From Osmia lignaria lignaria (lineage: Eukaryota > Arthropoda > Insecta > Hymenoptera > Megachilidae): a stretch of DNA of 64,000 nucleotides. Below are positions 1 through 10,241 of this stretch, one piece after another. Made by a program: the position numbers and the translations under genes. The notes below the pieces were generated by a model. That model was not told where the DNA came from, ran no database searches, and was given only the letters and a program-made list of their open reading frames with translations. The DNA is taken from positions 5,084,001-5,148,000 of the forward strand of contig NC_135035.1 of the NCBI RefSeq assembly GCF_051020975.1, in the 5' to 3' direction. The first letter of the stretch is position 1. Each line of letters starts with the position of its first letter.

Positions 1-68
1 GATGGTAGGGGAAGTCTGAAGCGGTAAGAATGGGAGCAGTGGCTGGTGGCTCTTTTGCTTCCAGCAGA

Positions 69-114
69 CAGTGGACTCTCGTTATAGTGCTTCCTAAGCA
101 ATTTGATTTTCAGG
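69..114. mobile_element. Fragment of pogo-like MITE
   Basis: CAGTGGACTCTCGTTATA followed by a CATAAGCAATTTG-like stretch resembles the left end of the complete element at 33773-33949. Only this end is recognisable, and it abuts the foldback element that begins near 139. Confidence 0.45.
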
Positions 115-224
115 CTACTCTTCTAACGACAGACTCTGCCAAGTAGGGGAAAACCATTCCTGAAACACATGTTCCGGTTCCCCTTCCAACGCTGCTCTTT
201 TAAGTAAGACGGGACGATTCCGAA

Positions 225-1157
225 TAGGGATGGGCAATATGTTTCGATTAATTAAATATCGATAATTTTTTTCCTAATAATCGATTATTTTTGTCAATGT
301 TTCTGTAAATTAATTAATCGATTATCGATACTTTTTTACATAACATCAATATTTTTTATCTCTGTGAGAAAACTGAACAGCATGATAACGCGACACGCAT
401 TATTCAATCAGAGAAATGTTCATTGGGTATAAGTCGTGTTCCGAAATTCACTGCCAGCACTGAAAATCTATAATACGTAACTAGATTCCAGCACTAGCAG
501 TGAATTTCGGAACGCGACTAAATAAGAACGCCATACATATTTGTGTTATTATATTCTTGTAACTCTTATTAATTGTTCTTCATTCTGATTCTGTGATCTT
601 AGATTTAAAAAATTATCTTATCCAAATACTCCATCTATAATTTTCTTTATCATCTCAATCCTTTTGCATCTGTTTTGCTATTGCAGGTACAGTGACTTTT
701 TATAAAGTACGCATAATATTTTGATGTTTATGCTGCTTATGCATATCTATTTTTAGAATATCCAATTCCCTATAGATTTAATAAAAACTTTTTTTCTGGT
801 CACGAAGTCAACCCTGTTGCACTTACAGCTCAAGAACCCACAAAATACTATTACTATTTGGGGGGAATTCATTAATATTCTTCGAAGTTAACATTAAATG
901 TACGATTCTGATTTAAATATATTTTTTAATAAAACTTAAATAAGAAATATAGTGTAATATTTTTTGTTTACCTGTATATGCATTTTCTAGGCTACGTTCT
1001 AGGAAATGTGCTCAGGCTGGTGTTTCCAAAATCAACCCTATTAAAAAAGAATTCGATACTTCGATATTTTTTAAAAAGCATCGATGTTCAATTATCGATT
1101 TTTTAACTAATCGATTACTTTAACATCGATATTTTTTTCGAACATCGTCCATTCCTA
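225..1157. mobile_element. Non-autonomous hAT element
   Basis: The left end TAGGGATGGGCAATATG is mirrored by TAGGAATGGACGATGTT read from the right end, a hAT-type terminus. The flanking 8-mers ATTCCGAA (217-224) and GTTCCGAC (1158-1165) agree at 6 of 8 positions, and the uninterrupted relative at 53 kb supports one original copy of the target. Both subterminal regions are packed with ATCGAT/TCGATTA motifs. No transposase reading frame is visible, so the element would need a transposase in trans. Confidence 0.75.
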
Positions 1158-1218
1158 GTTCCGACTACTGTCTCTCCGTCTTTCCTAGCGGCGATACTGT
1201 CTCCTCGGAGAGTCGGTA

Positions 1219-1741
1219 CAGTAAAACCTGGATAAATGCAACCAAGATTGGGACCCAGTGGTTGCATTTATCCAAGCGAGGTGTCGATTCTGCGTTCGTA
1301 CACATGTTTTATATTCAGCCGACATGCCGATTCTGTGTCCGTACACATGTTTTGTATTCAGCTGACATGCCGATTCTGTGTCCGTACACATCTTTTGTAT
1401 TCAGCCGACATCATTTATATTCACTCGTGGTGTCAATTCTATGTTGTTTATTCTATTACTATTGTTTATAAATATAATTCAAACTATATCATGTTTGGTG
1501 TCATTTTAATCAGAAAAATCCCACAAATGCGTTAGTAAAAGTTTCGTTAAGAAAAAGTTAAAAATAAAAAAGGTTTATCGTTCAATTAGTATTAGTCACA
1601 GCGATATTACGGTCGGATCATATTACACGGTTTCCTCGCCGAGCGGCTCGGTTCGGCTTAGGGGGATCCCCCCAAGTGGAGGGGATAGCGATGTTTCACT
1701 TATCCAAGCATTCTTTCATTGCATTTATCCAGGTTTTACTG
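1219..1741. mobile_element. Pogo/Tigger-like non-autonomous element with TA duplication
   Basis: The ends are CAGTAAAACCTGGATAAATG and its reverse complement, flanked by TA at 1217-1218 and 1742-1743. A related internal stretch recurs near 31950-32100 (TTTTAATCAGAAAAATC), suggesting a diverged relative. There is a second internal copy of the terminal motif (TTGCATTTATCCA) near 1260. No transposase is recognisable. Confidence 0.75.
1285..1413. repeat. Three-copy 43-bp tandem repeat
   Basis: Three consecutive 43-bp units begin at 1285, 1328 and 1371. Each starts CGATTCTG, contains CGTACACAT and ends in TATTCAGCYGACAT. The array lies inside the pogo-like element just after its left end. Small reading frames across it reflect the repeat and are not genes. 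Confidence 0.85.
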
Positions 1742-2445
1742 TAGTCGGAACCGACCCATCTTACTTGAAGAAGCAGCGTTGGAAGGGGAATCGGAACATG
1801 TGTTTCAGGAGTGGCTTTCCCCTACTTGGCCAGACCTGGCCTACGAAAATGATACAATTTTATATACCTTTTCCCCTCCAACTGAAAATTTAAAAAATTT
1901 TCTGTTCCTACTGCCCTGTCCACGGCAATATAACAAAAGTCTCAGCCCCCTTGAATGCCTTTCTTTTTTTTTATTGGAACTAAATAACGGTTAATGCTTG
2001 GAAAATTGATGAAGTATGTGACAGACATTTAGTGAAATTGTTCAACTTTTGTTTCTTATCGATAAGTTTTTTGATTAAGGAGAAAAATATTAATTTTAAC
2101 TTTTTGGAGCTTAGAATTTTTACTATTTAATATCATTTTTGAACTAAAAACAACTGACTTTATTTTTCTCTGATTGTAAAATTCATATTTTTAAACAATG
2201 TTATTATAATATTAGTTATTAAAATTCCATTTGCACTATTAAGAATTCAAGTGGCCAATTCATCCGCAGTGTCCATGTCGCCCCTCTATGCTTAAAAATT
2301 CGTGTAGAGGTCAAATCGTTCACGTGGTAATTTAACGAGCCTACTGTGTAATAAAATAAGTGGTCTATGCAAGATAAATTTCCAATTGAATACTGCTAGC
2401 GAACATAATATCAATAGACTAGTAAAAGGATAAAATAAAACTCAC

Positions 2446-2578
2446 CTCGATTAGCGACGAGGACGCTTCTGATGGGTTTGTACTGGACATCGGTGCCAAA
2501 ATTCCTCGTAGCAACTTTGTACACGTGTAGCACATTTCTGTACCTGATCAACGAATATCTCGCCCTTGAGGAATGCAT
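2446..2578 (-). CDS. Pyruvate carboxylase, mitochondrial: first coding exon
   Basis: The ATG at 2578 opens a 44-codon frame plus one base. It begins MHSSRARYSLIRYRNVLHVY and ends YKPIRSVLVANR, with the following Gly split by a GTGAG donor at 2445. VANRG followed by EIA is the N-terminal signature of biotin carboxylase domains, and the preceding YKPI and lysine/arginine-V pattern is typical of pyruvate carboxylase. That enzyme makes oxaloacetate from pyruvate in the mitochondrial matrix. Residues 1 to about 32 are rich in Arg and Ser with no acidic residue until position 30, as expected for a transit peptide. An in-frame TAA two codons upstream fixes the start. The catalytic, carboxyltransferase and biotinyl domains are encoded beyond the left edge. 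A propionyl- or methylcrotonyl-CoA carboxylase alpha subunit is a less likely alternative. Confidence 0.88.
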
Positions 2579-2962
2579 TTTTTATAATAATATATTATTA
2601 CAACACCTTCACCAAACGTATCGTTTACACTAAACGTTGAATTTTTTTTAAAAAGGAACAACTTATATTATTTTGCACTCGTTTATATGATATTTTTAAA
2701 AATTTTCAGATTTTTAATGTATTCCAATAAAACTTCGATTGGCACTGTACTTGTTACAAAAATATTATTCCTCTTCCTTGTCACACAATTTATCACTTTT
2801 CATAGAGAAAAACAAATCTTAATCGTATTAAACAGCACTTTGATCCACAAGCAACTCGTTTCTATCGTCACACGAAGCTCGTTGTATTCGAAAAGTTCAA
2901 TGGTAGGGTTAAAACTGCACCTCGTTCCTTATCAAGTTCAGCGTGGAGTGATTATCACGTTT
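2579..2962 (-). other. Putative 5' UTR of the pyruvate carboxylase exon
   Basis: On the minus strand, TATTCTTTGTTTCAG (acceptor AG at 2964-2963) precedes this segment, giving a convincing splice acceptor. The segment then runs without another clear donor into the ATG at 2578. It contains short upstream ATGs, including one near 2806, that do not stay open. If the acceptor is used, at least one non-coding exon and the promoter lie at higher coordinates. Confidence 0.55.
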
Positions 2963-2964
2963 CT

Positions 2965-3411
2965 GAAACAAAGAATATAAAAATTCATGGTTGATTAAAC
3001 AAATCCACAGTACGACGGAGCGGAGAATTCAAAACATAAATTGTCAACTTAAGATGTAATCGGAGAAATTATTAAACATTTCGAGCACGATTATTCTTAT
3101 TGCTCGTAACACTTGAACGAAGTTTATTTTAAATGCAATAACATACATTCTGATGAGTCAAAAATGAATTTAAATTCAGAACTGAAATGATAGTTCTATG
3201 TTGTTTTAAGGAAAAACGAAGATGTATCAGTGTTATTTTAACCTTTTCTCTGTGTGCAAATATTTAACATTAATTGTATACAGAGGTGTAATTACATTCT
3301 ATGCATTTTCAGTGCTAAATGTGGAGACAAAATTTTCGTTGTAAAATTTTGTCGATTTTGAAGAAGACGGATATAACAAAAATTAAAAATTAAGAAACTT
3401 CTATTAATTTT
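2965..3411. other. No recognisable feature
   Basis: This is AT-rich sequence upstream of the putative UTR exon, presumably intronic. I see no repeat boundary, promoter motif or reading frame worth calling. Confidence 0.5.
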
Positions 3412-3546
3412 CAGGGGCGGACTGGGACTTAAATTTTTACCGGGAGATTAGTGACGTGATAAGCCCTAATTTTAATTAATTAATCTCCAAATACCTATCG
3501 ACCTACCACAAATTTTGCCGAACTTCCGATGGCTAGTTCGCCCCTG
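3412..3546. mobile_element. Short hAT-like MITE
   Basis: CAGGGGCGGACTGGGAC at the left and the reverse complement of CAGGGGCGAACTAGCCATC at the right form a hAT-type terminal inverted repeat around 135 bp. The flanking 8-mers do not match, so the duplication has decayed or the boundaries are slightly off. A half copy of the same kind (GGTGGACTGGCCATTGGGAG) lies at about 35390-35480. Confidence 0.6.
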
Positions 3547-4940
3547 AGGGTGTCGCACCCTTGTACACACAGAAAAAGTTAATGGCATCAAAGATTTCTT
3601 TAAGTAGCATCTTAGGTTCTGACAAAATTTATAAAAATATAAAGAAATTATTTGCAATTTTCTAATAAGGAAAATTGTTATTTACAGGATGACGTGATTT
3701 TCAAAGTATTACCATATTGAGTTATATGGAACACTCTGTACAGCTCAAAATGATAAGTAACAATCTATATTACTACCGTTTCCTCTAATGCAATAAATTT
3801 TTAGTTCATACATGTTCTGAAAAAAACGACTTAAAAAATTCTGTGCATACACGTGTACAGTAATTAAGCTGATTGTGTAATTATTATCATTATTCTAACT
3901 GTTCTTGTAGTTAATGCATGTACATGTGGCAGATCTTCAAAGTCGTTTTTCACAAAAATAAAGTTACATAAAAAAAGAAGTATATTATACAATTTATTCA
4001 TTTTATGTTAAAAACAATCTTCTAAAAAATCTAAATTATTTAACAAATTTATACATATATATGTATAACCCAACAGGTACGTTTGTTTTTAGTAATAAAT
4101 TGTATAGTCCACTAATTGAGATTCTTTTTATAACGTAAAATTATATGAAACAAAACGCTGTTGTTTTTAATAATAAAGAAAATTTTTAGTTACTTTGTAA
4201 AAGTTATATAACTTATTTTTAAATAAGTTTTAAAAATTGTAATGAAATTACAAAACGTAGAATTTCATATATTTTATCAATGTGTTTAGAATGTTATTCC
4301 AAATAGTGTTATGTACAGGACAGAAATGGATTATTCTGTATAAGTAAGGAGTCTTATTTATAAAAGGTCAACAGAGCATCATCAATTATGATAAAATAAA
4401 AAATATTGTAGATCAAATTTGAATGGTAACAAAAATGAATATGTACATTCTAAAAAATATTTTTTTCCCAGAGACTTTCTTTAGTGGTTTCAAGATCAAC
4501 GATGTTTTTTTTCATATACAAATGCATAATCTTTTTTTTATTAATTAGTATTACGGTGTGTTCAGAGATGTATATTACATAATTTTGGAGTAATCTAGGA
4601 TTACTAAAATTGTAGTTAAACTTGAAATTTATTTCCATTAAAATCTTAGGCTCACAATTAGGCAATCACGGTCGAGAACCTGTGAATGTATGTAAGTAAA
4701 CATGTTTACCATCCCAGTACAAATATCTGGATTCTCTAATCGCTATGAAATTTTGAAGACATCTATTAATCACTTTCATACACAGTTATCATGTGAACCC
4801 TAAAGTAGTCGTGCAGATGACATTAGTCATTCGATTTTCAGTAATAATATCTACGATTTTCGCCTAACAACAACTAATAATGACTTGTAATCAGTGACAG
4901 CTCATGATTTGAAATCGTCGAGGTGCTGCATAGGGATGGG
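3547..4940. other. No recognisable gene or complete repeat
   Basis: AT-rich and stop-dense in all frames. It carries scattered homopolymer runs and short ATATAT stretches. Nothing else was identified. Confidence 0.5.
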
Positions 4941-5218
4941 AGGTAATTATTTAGAAATACGGACGCACCTTCAATTTTGATGATTTTTAAATATGTTGTA
5001 GAAACACCTATACATATAACCACCGCTCGACCTTAATTTTCGAGATATTTTCGAAAAACTGTTGAAACTAACACATTGAATTCTGCCCATCCGTGTGGGT
5101 ACGCATTAGTATGGGATCGCCGCTTTTCTACTGTTTCTGCAGGCAACAACACGACGACTGATAACCAATATATACCTTGTGTACTTCTGTATTCATGATT
5201 TCAACGTATCGTAGCTAG

Positions 5219-5468
5219 GATGGCAACCGGGAATTTAATATCACCTAACCTAACCCAATCTAATCTACCTAATCAGTGAATTAGGTTAGGTTTGGCTATA
5301 GCAATATTCTGGTCGCCGTTAGACGACCAGACACACGAACTGAGATGGCAACCGGGAATTTAATATCACCTAACCTAACCCAATCTAATCTACCTAATCA
5401 GTGAATTAGGTTAGGTTAGGCTATAGCAATATTCTGGTCGCCGTTAAACGACCAGACACACGAACTGA
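5219..5468. repeat. Two-copy 125-bp tandem duplication
   Basis: Two nearly identical 125-bp units start at 5219 and 5344 with GATGGCAACCGGGAATTTAA and end in GACACACGAACTGA. Each contains CCTAACCTAACCC and, inverted, GGTTAGG, plus a small GTCGCCGTTARACGAC hairpin. Near identity implies a recent duplication. Confidence 0.9.
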
Positions 5469-5682
5469 GATTCAAAATCATTAAAATTAGTTAAATTTGA
5501 TATTTAAGCTTACCCGTTATATATGTATATATATATTGGTGTCGGTCTGTAAAAACAGTAGAAAAGTAAAATGTGACACGGACGCACACGACAGGCAGAA
5601 TTCAATGTATTAGTTTCGACAGTTTTTCGATAATATTTCGAAAACTAAGGTCGAGCGGCGGTTATATCTATAGGAAAAAGTT

Positions 5683-6113
5683 GGGGTATACTTCCGAAAG
5701 GCCCCATCACCCTAGGACAACCAAACTTCGGATTTATAGTAATTGAGGGACGAGAAATCGAATGAGACCATTTTCAGAACTGGCAAATAAACCGTTCTCG
5801 AGATATACAGGGTATTCTAAATGTGCGGATACCTCCTATTATCTTGATAAGAACGCATTTCCACGCAAAATGACTAACCTAACCCTAACCCTAACCCTAA
5901 CTCTAACCTAGGTTAGGTTAGTCATTTTCCGTGAAAATGCGTTCTTATCGAGGTAATAGGGGGTTTCCGCACTTTTAGAATACCCCGTATATCTCGAGAA
6001 CGGTTTATTTGCCAGTTCTGAAAATGGTCTCACTCGATTTCTCGTCCCTCAATTACTATAAATCCGAAATTTGGTTGTCCTGGGGTGATGGGGCCTTTCG
6101 GAAGTTTCCTCAA
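5683..6113. mobile_element. Palindromic element inserted in the right arm of a foldback
   Basis: Arms of about 190-200 bp face each other around a telomere-like centre. They share ACTTCCGAAAGGCCCCATC, GGGACGAGAAATCGA, TCTCGAGAACGG and GAACGCATTT. The arms contain a TACAGGGTATTCTAAA-type motif, seen at the ends of many insect transposons, but here in the interior. A 78-codon frame on the plus strand lies within the arm and has no recognisable family. Confidence 0.7.
5873..5922. repeat. Short telomere-like CCTAACCCTAACCC stretch
   Basis: Several CCCTAA units in a row (CTAACCCTAACCCTAACCCT), followed by the inverse GGTTAGGTTAG, form the centre of the palindrome. Arthropod telomeres are usually TTAGG, so TTAGGG-like units here more likely come from local slippage of the common CCTAACC motif than from a telomere. 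Confidence 0.7.
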
Positions 6114-6197
6114 AAATTGTTCAAAATGTTGATTTCTACAACATATTTAAAAATCATCGAAATCGGAGTTGCCGTCCGTAATCTAAATAATTACCAA

Positions 6198-7650
6198 ATA
6201 AAATACTGTGCCGTTCTGCGGGACTTCACTAAGGACAAACATTGAAACAGAATGAAATGAAGCGATAACGAGCGACGATTCGGACGCATTGACATAGACG
6301 TAGATTCAGGGTTTACATTATTAAGAAAACAGGAGAGTTTTTACACTTTCATAAATTTTGCATAATAACAACTGCTGTAAAGAATAAGTATTATAAAAAG
6401 TCCATTAATGCCCAGAAAAAATCGCATGTTTATATAGTTAAATGTACCTCCCGCAAATATGGAAATTTTACGCCTATATAATGTGACCGCTGACTTCTCA
6501 AGTTAAGGATTCGTAGAGGGGATTAGGTGGAGCCAATGGCACAGTCCCCTTGCCCCTCTGTCGTTCAGTTTGTCGGTGCTCGGCAACTTACGATCTCCGA
6601 ACAGTACTTACATTTATTTAGTACACTCGTCGTTAATACCCACTATATGAACCATCTGTGTGTAAAATCCACTTCACAAAAAAAAGTAGAAAAATTGATA
6701 AAATATAGAAAATATTAAGTAAGAATTATTTTCTCGACAAAATTTCAAAAATCCATAAAATGGAATTAATCACTTTGGCCTATGAACGACTCGTATGCAA
6801 TTGATGCGACGTCAAACTTGCAATTAAAAACAATCATTAAAAGAACGCTAAATGTATAGAAATCAATATTTCCAATTCACAGTGATAATTCTTCTCGATT
6901 CACAAATACAATTTCGTTATTTCTGTCACGCTTTTTAAATCAAATATTATGAAACGAAAATAAATGCTTACATCGTAATATGTATTTACACATGTTTTCG
7001 ATACCATTGAAGAGATCTCATCGTCAGTCACTTTCAACGAGCACTGATTTAACACTACGCGTGAAATACCCATTGATAATCAAGTAGCTTCTCTTTATTT
7101 CCTACATTATCACCGATCTTATCAAGATGATTAAATATCACGGCACGTGAGAGATTTCGCGTGACGTGATTCAAATCTTTACGATACACTCAAGGTATAA
7201 AATCTTACATCAATTTAGTGATTCAAGATTGTACATAGTCATTCACGAAAGTATTCAGATACTTGTATTCCAAAACACTGATACGTTAACCCTGTGTGAA
7301 TTGCGTTAAAAATGCGCTAAGTAATTCTGAAAAGTTTGGAAATTCTGAAATTTTCAAATTTTCAAATTCTGAAATTCCGAAATTTGAAAATCTTGAAGAG
7401 ATCTGTCCACATTTTTGTGGGAGCTAGGCCCACCCTGAACCCTACCCATTATGCAAATGCCCATCATTAGGCCTATGAACTGCAGCGTTGCTAATTACGT
7501 AGCTGTAGATGCGATGTGAAACGACAAACATAAGAAGAAAAAATAATTAAGTTATCATGAGCAGATAAATTTTCCCGGCAGATTATTACTATATTATATC
7601 AATTGGAAAACCCATGAATGATATCATCCCAAAGTGTCATGCAATATATA
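6198..7650. other. Mostly featureless; one GC-richer patch and a degenerate minisatellite
   Basis: A GC-richer patch at about 6480-6620 has a plus-strand TATATAAT (6474), a TCAGTT initiator-like motif (6565) and minus-strand GTAAGT motifs, which might mark an exon or promoter but are not decisive. Positions 7330-7400 are a degenerate array of GAAATTYTSAAATT units next to AGCTAGGCCCACCCTGAACCC, like the arrays at 43.6 and 56.1 kb. The rest shows nothing. Confidence 0.45.
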
Positions 7651-8304
7651 CAGTGGGCCACAAAATTATTCGCTCACCGTTTAAAACAGAATACCTCATT
7701 TAAAATTGGACCAAATGACGTGAGATTTCTCGAGAAGTTATACAAATTAATTCACTAATTGTAAGATATGTGCTTTTGTCGTTTTAAAAAATTATAATTT
7801 GTCGAAATCGGGAAAAAAATAGTAAAAGGCAATTTTTTAACTTTTTTATTTGAGCCTGTAATGAAAATTTAAAATATGACATTTGTAAATTTAAGTATGT
7901 TATGTGTATGCTGAAAATTTCATCGAGATCGGTCAATGCTCTGAGAAGTTACAAGTAATTAAAATTTCTGAAAATCGTGACTTTTCATCTATACCGCAGT
8001 TCACGAGAGTCCATAACTGCGACGCGCAGGTTGGAAGATGGTGGGAGAACGCAGCGAGCTCTCCGCCAATCGCTTTCCACTTCGTTTGGGAGTATCGCCA
8101 ATCAGGGCGAAGATGCGCACTGGAGATGCGCGAAAAACGAAAACTGGTCTTTTTGCAGTTATGGACTCTGGTGAACTGCGGTATAAGAACGTAACTAGTT
8201 ATGTTCTTATGTTAGACGAAAAGTCGCCATTCTCGGAAATTTTAATTACTTGTAACTTTTAAGTGCATGAAATTTTCTGCATACACATAACTTATTTGAA
8301 TCTC
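7651..8304. mobile_element. Tc1-like foldback element carrying a nested MITE
   Basis: The left end CAGTGGGCCACAAAATTATT matches the end of the related copy at 24045-24422 (CAGTGAGTCACAAAATTATT read from its right end). The interior matches the same copy through TTTAAAACAGAATACCTC, TTGAGCCTGTAATGAAAA and ATGCTGAAAATTTCATCGAG. After the nested element at 7992-8183 the sequence turns back as an inverted arm up to about 8304. The outer right tip is missing. Confidence 0.75.
7992..8183. mobile_element. 192-bp MITE with TA duplication
   Basis: The ends TACCGCAGTTCACGAGAGTC and its imperfect inverse are flanked by TA. The sister host copy reads TTTTCATCTAAGAACG at 24364-24379 without the insert, so this is a filled site with a defined empty counterpart. 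A relative with altered tips lies at 14771-14950, sharing GGTTGGAAGATGGTGGG and GTTTGGGAGTATCGCCAATC. Confidence 0.9.
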
Positions 8305-8596
8305 TATATGATTTGAATATCTATAAAAATAAAGAAATGGCGCTAAAATCAAAATTGAAGCTCCTTTTGGGCCATCCTGTATGTACCTGCTGAGCGTCCT
8401 TGGGTTATGTGATACAGTCCACATCTAATGTTCGTTTCGAATTAAACTTTAACTTCAAATATCTCAAAAACTATAAGAGACTGTCGAGTAAATTATTAGG
8501 AAAAATTACTAAGAATCAGATCCTTGATAATATATCTAAAGTTTAATTAAAGTTTTAATATATCTAAAGCTGAAGGTGGCACCAATAATCTACATA

Positions 8597-8736
8597 CAGT
8601 AGACTCTCGTTATAATGCTATTCTATATGTATACTGCCAATTGAACAAGTTTCCCTTCGTACAAATTTTCACACACAGTAACAATGCGTTCATGCTATCG
8701 TAGTACCATAACCGGCAATATAGCGAGAGTTTACTG
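8597..8736. mobile_element. Pogo-like MITE, 140 bp
   Basis: CAGTAGACTCTCGTTATAAT at the left mirrors ATAGCGAGAGTTTACTG at the right, flanked by TA at 8595-8596 and 8737-8738. It is the same terminal family as 33773-33949 and the fragment at 69. Confidence 0.85.
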
Positions 8737-9585
8737 TAATTACATGATTCGTGGGTATGCTGCGGTAATCAATGTTTAATTACAAATTGTCAATTATGAA
8801 GTCAATAATGATTCTAATAAAATACAGTTAATCTCATTGTAAAGAAGGAAACAGAAAAGTCAAAACCGATTTTTTGGCACCTTATTTTACCGGAACACGT
8901 CACATCATATATTCTCAAAAGTCGAATTAGTTTAGAAATGTAAAAACAATATATGTACATTGTTTGTTAATAATTTCAGATGTTGTCGTTCGAATACTTT
9001 TGTGAGCTTCTGTACATACACCGTTGATCAGGAATTTAACACAATTTAATTCATTGTTGTATTATATGATACCATTCAACTAGAATAAATCATAGGATAG
9101 TTAACCTTTTGACGTACAATTAAGCTAATTGTAATGGAAATTTTCCATTTACATACTATGTGAGTATTTAATCCTTGTATTTAATCTTTTAGTGGCACAT
9201 CTGTTTCCAGCATTTTGAATTGACACACTGCAGATTTGAAAAGTGGTTCGAATTTTCCAAATATTGTGGATTTGCAGAAAATTTCATAAAAATCAAAATT
9301 AATTTTCAGAGTGTCTATTATATCATTTTATAATTGATTAAGTTAAATGTATCAAATATTTTTCTAAATAAAAATTCAAATTCATTAAAACATGTATAAT
9401 TGCACAATTAAAAAATAATAAAGAGATCAATAATTTGTATTTTATTCTTTGCGCGATATTCCCATGATAAAAAATTGAAGGAATGTAGCCAATTCAGGCA
9501 AAAACTGCAAAAAGAAATTTTGTCTATACATATATGTATAGACATATACATGTATACCATATACATATGTTACATTTCGGCCAAC
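8737..9585. other. No recognisable feature
   Basis: AT-rich, with no reading frame, hairpin or repeat boundary that I can support. Confidence 0.5.
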
Positions 9586-9830
9586 GTCGCAGACCAAAAG
9601 GGGAGATCTAAGGGTTATAGCTTCGGGCTCCATTTTGCAGAGGACTGTGTTATAAGCCTTCCATTTACTATGTCAAAGATATTTAATGAGATTATTTTAC
9701 TATTGCTCTTTTTCTTTAAGATTAAATATTATTTTGAATCAAGTTTATCAACTAAGTAGGTCCCCGAAGGTTTGATAGCTCCGAGTCCCAGAAACCTTAA
9801 TCCGGTCTTAATTTCAGTCTTTTTCGAGAT
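9586..9830 (+). repeat. Interspersed repeat, family with copies at 21.5, 41.7, 42.3 and 51.3 kb
   Basis: The diagnostic blocks are GGGAGATCTAAGG, GGGCTCCATTTTGCAG, TTATAAGCCTTCCATTTACT and ATGTCAAAGATATTTAATG. The same blocks appear in plus orientation at 41690-41870 and 51270-51540 and in minus orientation at 21560-21712 and 42228-42345. The family looks like a DNA transposon derivative with hAT-like ends (GCGCCGGATTAAAG at 51 kb), but boundaries are not clear in this copy. Confidence 0.65.
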
Positions 9831-10241
9831 CCTTTTCAAGCCACTTATTATAATTATATAAATCTACAAAAATAAAGTCAATCAGTTAAAACGAAGCTTA
9901 AATTAAGATTTGTACAATTATAAGTTCACTTAAATTTTCATTATAAATATATATTAGTTGCAAAGGAACTGAGACTTGTATTACATTTTTACATAATTAA
10001 TATGGAAATGTACACAATTCTTTTTCACTGTCTCTATTTCCTGTCGCAATAAATTAGAACAATTTCGCGCAAATTAAAACTTCTTAAGTAACCTTGGAAA
10101 TCGTATGATATTTCAGTACGTCACTGTATACGTTAGCATGATTAACACATAAAGTGTCAAAGGGGTTAATTACTATTTAAATCGAGAATAGTTCCTTTTT
10201 CACAGATTTTAGCAATTTTCTATATCTAAAGTATTCCTATA

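Larger units (their letters stand above)
139..1830. mobile_element. Foldback MITE interrupted by two insertions
   Basis: The left arm (139-224) and right arm (1744-1830) are reverse complements and match both arms of the compact copy at 53150-53369. The arms share the blocks CCAAGTAGGGGAAA, CCTTCCAACGCTGCT and TAAGTAAG. The middle piece 1158-1216 matches the spacer of that copy (CTCTCCGTCTTTCCTA). The remaining 1.5 kb is two later insertions, a hAT element and a pogo-like element. The 53 kb copy therefore serves as the unoccupied reference. Confidence 0.8.
1..2445 (-). other. Intron of the pyruvate carboxylase gene (partial)
   Basis: This is the intron that follows the first coding exon and it continues beyond the left edge. 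The donor reads GTGAG on the minus strand at 2445-2441. No match to the next expected pyruvate carboxylase segment (GEIAIRVFRA-like) was seen in any minus-strand frame. Positions 139-1830 are occupied by nested transposons described separately, and 1831-2440 is AT-rich with nothing recognisable. Confidence 0.75.
4941..6197. mobile_element. Large foldback element with nested insertions
   Basis: The left arm, about 4941-5145, is the inverse of 5535-5680 plus 6119-6197. Shared blocks include GGTAATTATTTAGA, AAATATGTTGTAGAAA, CGAAAAACTGT and CAGAATTCAATG. The right arm is split by a second palindrome (5683-6113). The loop contains a tandem duplication (5219-5468). The element was therefore built by successive insertions. 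No coding capacity is seen. Confidence 0.7.

Noticed and set aside
5873..5922. Interstitial telomere
   Set aside because: Only a few CCCTAA units inside a transposon palindrome, with inverse units adjoining. No subtelomeric context.
6480..6620. Pyruvate carboxylase promoter or exon
   Set aside because: TATA-like and initiator-like motifs are on the plus strand, opposite to the gene, with wrong spacing. The minus-strand GTAAGT motifs alone are too weak.
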